DNA of 47,999 bases from an uncultured Muribaculaceae bacterium (GTDB lineage Bacteria; Bacteroidota; Bacteroidia; Bacteroidales; Muribaculaceae). Numbering within the stretch: the first letter of the stretch is position 1; each line of letters starts with the position of its first letter. The stretch covers positions 1 through 47,999 of the forward strand of contig CAJUCQ010000027.1 in NCBI GenBank assembly GCA_910584905.1, given 5' to 3'. The position numbers were made by a program, and so were the translations under genes. Positions 44,842 through 47,999 of this stretch are shown in pieces. Below the pieces are notes generated by a model. It saw only the letters and a program-made list of their open reading frames with translations, had not been told where the DNA came from and did no database searches.

Positions 44842-44899
44842 AGAAATTGAGTATAGTTATTATTGTCAAAAACCATCTAAAACCTGATTTTAGAGAGAA

Positions 44900-44935
44900 A
44901 AAGCACTCGACTGTGAAGCCGAGTGCTTTTTTTTT
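44900..44935 (+). terminator. Intrinsic terminator of the beta-glucan operon
   Basis: AAAGCACTCG (44900-44909) and CGAGTGCTTT (44920-44929) form a 10-bp stem with a 10-base loop, followed by a T run to 44935. It marks the end of the rightward operon that starts with SusC at 32895. Confidence 0.95.
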
Positions 44936-44958
44936 GAACGCGGCAGATTTTTCCTGCA

Positions 44959-44990
44959 TTTGTAGAAGTTAAAATTTTTAGGTATTTTTG
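44959..44990 (+). promoter_or_regulatory. Consensus promoter of the second flippase operon
   Basis: TTTG (44959-44962), a 20-base spacer and TATTTTTG (44983-44990) match the Bacteroidetes consensus. Transcription would start near 44997, giving a leader of about 67 nt before the flippase ATG. Confidence 0.85.
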
Positions 44991-45063
44991 CAGGACGAAG
45001 TAAAAATACATAATCCCGATTAACCAAAATCGCGCCCTACTCCCCCACTGACAGCGAATCACC

Positions 45064-46584
45064 ATGGCCAATCACAAACTGGTATTCAAGAACACACTCT
45101 TTCTCTACATCCGTGTATTTCTCAGCATGGCCATCGGGCTGTACACCAGCCGTGTGGTGCTCAAAGAGCTTGGCGTCGACGATTTCGGCATCTACAGCGT
45201 TGTCGGAAGTCTGTCGATGCTCTTCGGCTATCTCAACTACGGCATCTCGTCGTCGCTCCAGCGCTTCATGTCGTGCGAGATTGCCGTCGACAACCGCGAG
45301 GGGCTTCAGAAATGCTTCGCCTCCAGCCTTCAGGCCGCCCTATACCTTGCGCTGATAGTGGTAGCGCTTACGGAGACTGTCGGCGTATGGGCCTTGCGCG
45401 AGCTTATCGACGTGCCTCCCGGGCGCGAGGCCGACGCTATGTTCGTCTTTCAGGTGTCGATAGCCATTCTTGTCATCGAGCTGTTCAAGACCTGTTGCCT
45501 CAGCCTCATCATCTCGCACGAACGCATGTCGTTCTTCGCCTATATCTCCATCGCCGAATCGGTGCTGAAACTGGCCATCGTCTTCCTCCTTGTCATCGTC
45601 GGCGGCGACAAGCTGCGGGCCTACTCGCTTCTGCTCTTGGGCGTAAGCCTGATTATCCTCGCCGGCTACATCGTGTATTGCCGCGCCAAATTCCCGAGCG
45701 TGCGCTTCAGCCTCCGCGGAGGCGGCGAACGCATCCGCGAGATATTCTCTTTCACGGGCTGGAACACCCTCGCCAGCTTCGCCGACCTGTGCTACATGCA
45801 AGGCACGAACATCGTGCTCAACGTGTTCTACGGCGTGGCCTACAACGCCACAATGGGCATCACCAACCAAGTCAAAAACGCACTCTACTCATTTTCCAAA
45901 AACCTGCAGACGGCGTCCAACCCCCACCTCACCAAAGAATTCGCCCTCGGCGACTACGCCTCGTTCTCGAAGCTGGCCATGATGATTTCGGTGCTGTCGT
46001 GCCAGCTTCTCTATCTCTTCGGCCTCCCCATCCTGATCAACACGGAGCTGATTCTCGACCTGTGGCTCGTGACGGTGCCTCCGGCCGGCGTGCAGTTTAT
46101 ACGGCTTATCATCTTCTTCTGCATGGTCGACTCGCTCGTGGGGCCGCTGTGGGTGGGCATGCAGGCCTACGGTAAAATCCGCAACTATCAGATAATCATG
46201 AGCACCGGCTGGCTTCTGTCGCTCCCCACCATGTGGCTGGTGCTGAAACACGGCGGCTCGGCCGAAAGCGTGCTCATGATTCAGATTATTTTCAATTTCA
46301 TATTGCTGACGGTGCGTCTTGGCTTCGCCGTGAAATACTGCCATATCAGCCTCGGAGTGTATCTCCGCGATGTCGTCGGGCGCCTTGCCGCGGCGCTCGT
46401 CGCCGGAGGCGTCATTCCCCTCGCACTCGCCTTCGCCACCGACGGCTACACACGCCTGATTGTCACCACGGCCGCATCGCTCGCGGCGGTGCCGCTTGCC
46501 ACCCTGTTCGTTGCCTTCCCGAAGGCCGAACGCACGGCGCTGATAAACCTCGTGAAAAAACGACTCCCGCATGGAAAAAAATAA
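45064..46584 (+). CDS. Polysaccharide flippase (Wzx-like), second copy
   Basis: The 506-residue membrane protein has about 12-14 hydrophobic segments and the flippase-type opening KNTLFLYIRVFLSMAIGLYT followed by SRVVLKELGVDDFGIYSVVG. Later segments include SFTGWNTLASFADLCYMQGT, which is common in Bacteroidetes Wzx-like proteins. It differs strongly from the flippase at 26916-28421. It would move a lipid-linked sugar across the inner membrane. Its 3' end overlaps the next gene by 14 nt, pointing to coupled translation with a glycosyltransferase. Confidence 0.9.
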   Translation: MANHKLVFKNTLFLYIRVFLSMAIGLYTSRVVLKELGVDDFGIYSVVGSLSMLFGYLNYGISSSLQRFMSCEIAVDNREGLQKCFASSLQAALYLALIVVALTETVGVWALRELIDVPPGREADAMFVFQVSIAILVIELFKTCCLSLIISHERMSFFAYISIAESVLKLAIVFLLVIVGGDKLRAYSLLLLGVSLIILAGYIVYCRAKFPSVRFSLRGGGERIREIFSFTGWNTLASFADLCYMQGTNIVLNVFYGVAYNATMGITNQVKNALYSFSKNLQTASNPHLTKEFALGDYASFSKLAMMISVLSCQLLYLFGLPILINTELILDLWLVTVPPAGVQFIRLIIFFCMVDSLVGPLWVGMQAYGKIRNYQIIMSTGWLLSLPTMWLVLKHGGSAESVLMIQIIFNFILLTVRLGFAVKYCHISLGVYLRDVVGRLAAALVAGGVIPLALAFATDGYTRLIVTTAASLAAVPLATLFVAFPKAERTALINLVKKRLPHGKK

Positions 46585-47701
46585 CACAAGCTTCAAAGTC
46601 GACCTCAGCCGCATCCATCTCGGACGCCGCCCCGGCATCAGCGGCATGATGCGCGTCAAAAACGACGCCGAATTTATCGACGCCTGCGTCGAGTCGTGTA
46701 TCGACGCCCTCGACGAGCTCGTAATCGTCTACAACGGCTGCACCGACGCCTCGCCCGAGCGCATCAAAGCCCTCGCCGCGCGCCACCCGGATAAAATCCG
46801 CGTCTACCACTATGAGCCGGAGCTGTACTGCGGTTCGCTCACCCGCGAGCAATACGAAGCCGCCCGTAACCTGCCCCCCGATTCCGAAGCGCTCCTTGCC
46901 AACTATTACAACTACGCCCTCGCCAAGACCACGCGCAGCCACGTGATGAAAATAGATGCCGACCAAATCTATTTTCCGGCGGCGCTCCGCCGCCTCTGCG
47001 ACGCCGTGCGAGGCGCAAGCCTGCGGCGCATCTCGCCGGCCGACTTGCGGCGCTTCTTCAAGCTGGCGAAGCTCATACGCTATTTCGACTGGAAAATCGG
47101 CGACAACACGCCCCGCGAGTTCGAGTCGTATCGCAAAGTGCTCGTATATCTTTGCGCCAAGGGCCTGCTGTCGGTGTCGCTCTCGGGCATCAACGTGTTC
47201 TTCCACGGCGACCGCCGCTATATCCCCCAAGGCCTGAAAACGGGGGGACTCAATATCCTCGGCCAGTTCAACGGCACGGGCGACCACCTGCTCTTCAAGG
47301 TGCGCAAAGGCACGCGATTCGTACCGTACGACTGCACGGAATACAGCACACTTACGTCAGCCAACTACACTTATATCGAAAAGCTCGTAGGCGAGCCACG
47401 CGGCTTCTCCTACGGCTTTATGTGGTGGCATCTCAACGCCATGCGTTGCGGCATCTACGCGCGGCAGACCGAGAACCTGCGCCTTCATCCCGAAGCTTTC
47501 GTCGAAGCCGGGGAGTACCTCTCGCGCACGCCCCGCGAAATCCTTGATTCAATCAACCCCGACTTCCTCCACCCGCTGGCGGGGGTAAATTTCGCTTTCT
47601 ATATGGCCAACAGCCGCGACGAAGTCGACCCCGCGGCGCTCCGGGATTATACATTCGACCCCGAGAACGGCCTGAGCCGCCGCAAAGATTTTCGACAATA
47701 G
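46571..47701 (+). CDS. GT2-like glycosyltransferase
   Basis: The 376-residue protein has no signal peptide. The N-terminal GISGMMRVKNDAEFIDACVE and LVIVYNGCTDASPERI resemble GT-A glycosyltransferases of the GT2 kind. MKIDADQIYFP provides the DxD metal-binding motif. Residues 135-200 are basic and may touch the membrane. It would add a sugar to the lipid-linked glycan moved by the flippase just upstream. No further cluster gene follows within the window, so this two-gene operon is small or continues elsewhere. Confidence 0.85.
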   Translation: MEKNNTSFKVDLSRIHLGRRPGISGMMRVKNDAEFIDACVESCIDALDELVIVYNGCTDASPERIKALAARHPDKIRVYHYEPELYCGSLTREQYEAARNLPPDSEALLANYYNYALAKTTRSHVMKIDADQIYFPAALRRLCDAVRGASLRRISPADLRRFFKLAKLIRYFDWKIGDNTPREFESYRKVLVYLCAKGLLSVSLSGINVFFHGDRRYIPQGLKTGGLNILGQFNGTGDHLLFKVRKGTRFVPYDCTEYSTLTSANYTYIEKLVGEPRGFSYGFMWWHLNAMRCGIYARQTENLRLHPEAFVEAGEYLSRTPREILDSINPDFLHPLAGVNFAFYMANSRDEVDPAALRDYTFDPENGLSRRKDFRQ

Positions 47702-47999
47702 AGGATTAATCGCATCCGCGACGACGCTTGCCGTTCGGAAGTGCCCGATTTTATTTTTTTATGGAGGGGAGAATAGATTGCAAATCAGCGACTTGTACGG
47801 ACGCGATTAATCGCGTCCGCGACGAATAGCGGTAATCTCCCCGCGACAAAATTGCAGTAATACACTATTAGATAGCGCTTTTCGCGGCGGACGTGATTAA
47901 TCACGTCCCAATGCTATTAACTTAAGGCCTCATAGCGCTTGTCTGTAGTTAGTCAAAGTAACATATTTTCCGCTTGCCTTTATATTTCTGAACACTCGC
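47702..47999. repeat. Repeat-dense intergenic region with palindromic repeat copies
   Basis: No gene was found in these 298 bases. They hold at least three copies of a palindromic repeat: a right half at 47703-47726 (GATTAATCGCATCCGCGACG), a full 20-bp palindrome at 47799-47818 (22 bp with one more pair at 47798/47819) and another at 47889-47908. The two full copies read GGACGYGATTAATCRCGTCC, with the C/G pair of one replaced by T/A in the other. The arms GGGGAGA (47766-47772) and TCTCCCC (47836-47842) enclose the first full copy. ATAGCGCTT at 47872-47880 and 47932-47940 flanks the second. Confidence 0.85.

Noticed and set aside
47702..47999. CRISPR array at the right end
   Set aside because: The repeats are palindromic, unevenly spaced and diverged, with no regular spacers and no cas genes nearby.

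Overview
This window is chromosomal DNA of a Bacteroidales bacterium, most likely a Muribaculaceae-type (S24-7) gut commensal. That assignment is an inference. It rests on two SusC/SusD systems, at least eight close matches to the Bacteroidetes promoter -7 element (TAnnTTTG, several with TTTG 19-20 bp upstream), type IX-secretion-like C-termini, Bacteroidetes families such as DUF4494 and DUF4254, weak Shine-Dalgarno use and a GC-rich codon bias. No rRNA, tRNA, CRISPR array, prophage or insertion sequence was recognised.

Layout. (1) 1-291: intergenic DNA with pieces of a dispersed palindromic repeat and perhaps the first codons of a leftward gene. (2) 292-4200: ppiD and metK, both leftward. 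The metK leader carries a SAM-II-like riboswitch followed by two terminator-like hairpins. (3) 4270-11581: a leftward SusC-SusD-lipoprotein operon with no enzyme gene. (4) 11841-18815: rightward housekeeping block of DUF4494, YggS, sugar MFS transporter, transketolase, OmpA-family protein and a methyltransferase. (5) 18829-22199: leftward pgi, murI and a membrane acyltransferase. (6) 22428-24008: a POT-family transporter. (7) 24068-29677: a rightward run of DUF4254, GT9, ruvB, flippase and GT4, with 4-base ATGA overlaps at two junctions. (8) 29679-44935: a beta-glucan utilisation locus. A leftward membrane-spanning regulator (propeller, Y_Y_Y, LuxR-type HTH) diverges from SusC, SusD, a secreted protein of unknown fold, two GH16, one GH3 and one GH128 enzyme. 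(9) 44959-47701: a second flippase and glycosyltransferase pair. (10) 47702-47999: a repeat-dense stretch.

How the genes work together. The locus in (8) has a coherent substrate. GH16 endo-beta-glucanases and the GH128 endo-beta-1,3-glucanase would cut beta-1,3 or mixed-linkage glucan at or outside the surface, SusC/SusD would import the oligosaccharides, and the GH3 lipoprotein would release glucose. Three products have type IX sorting-like tails. The regulator would sense glucan fragments in the periplasm and bind DNA on the other side of the membrane through its own HTH. The intergenic region between it and SusC has helically phased TTGTAG repeats and a 14-bp palindrome that could be its sites. 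Groups (7) and (9) are probably for surface polysaccharide or LPS assembly.

Most notable signals: the SAM-II-like element with tandem terminators before metK; the phased repeats at the glucan-locus promoter; the matching hairpins just after susD in both Sus operons; and the 20-bp palindromic repeat GGACGYGATTAATCRCGTCC with compensatory changes between copies.
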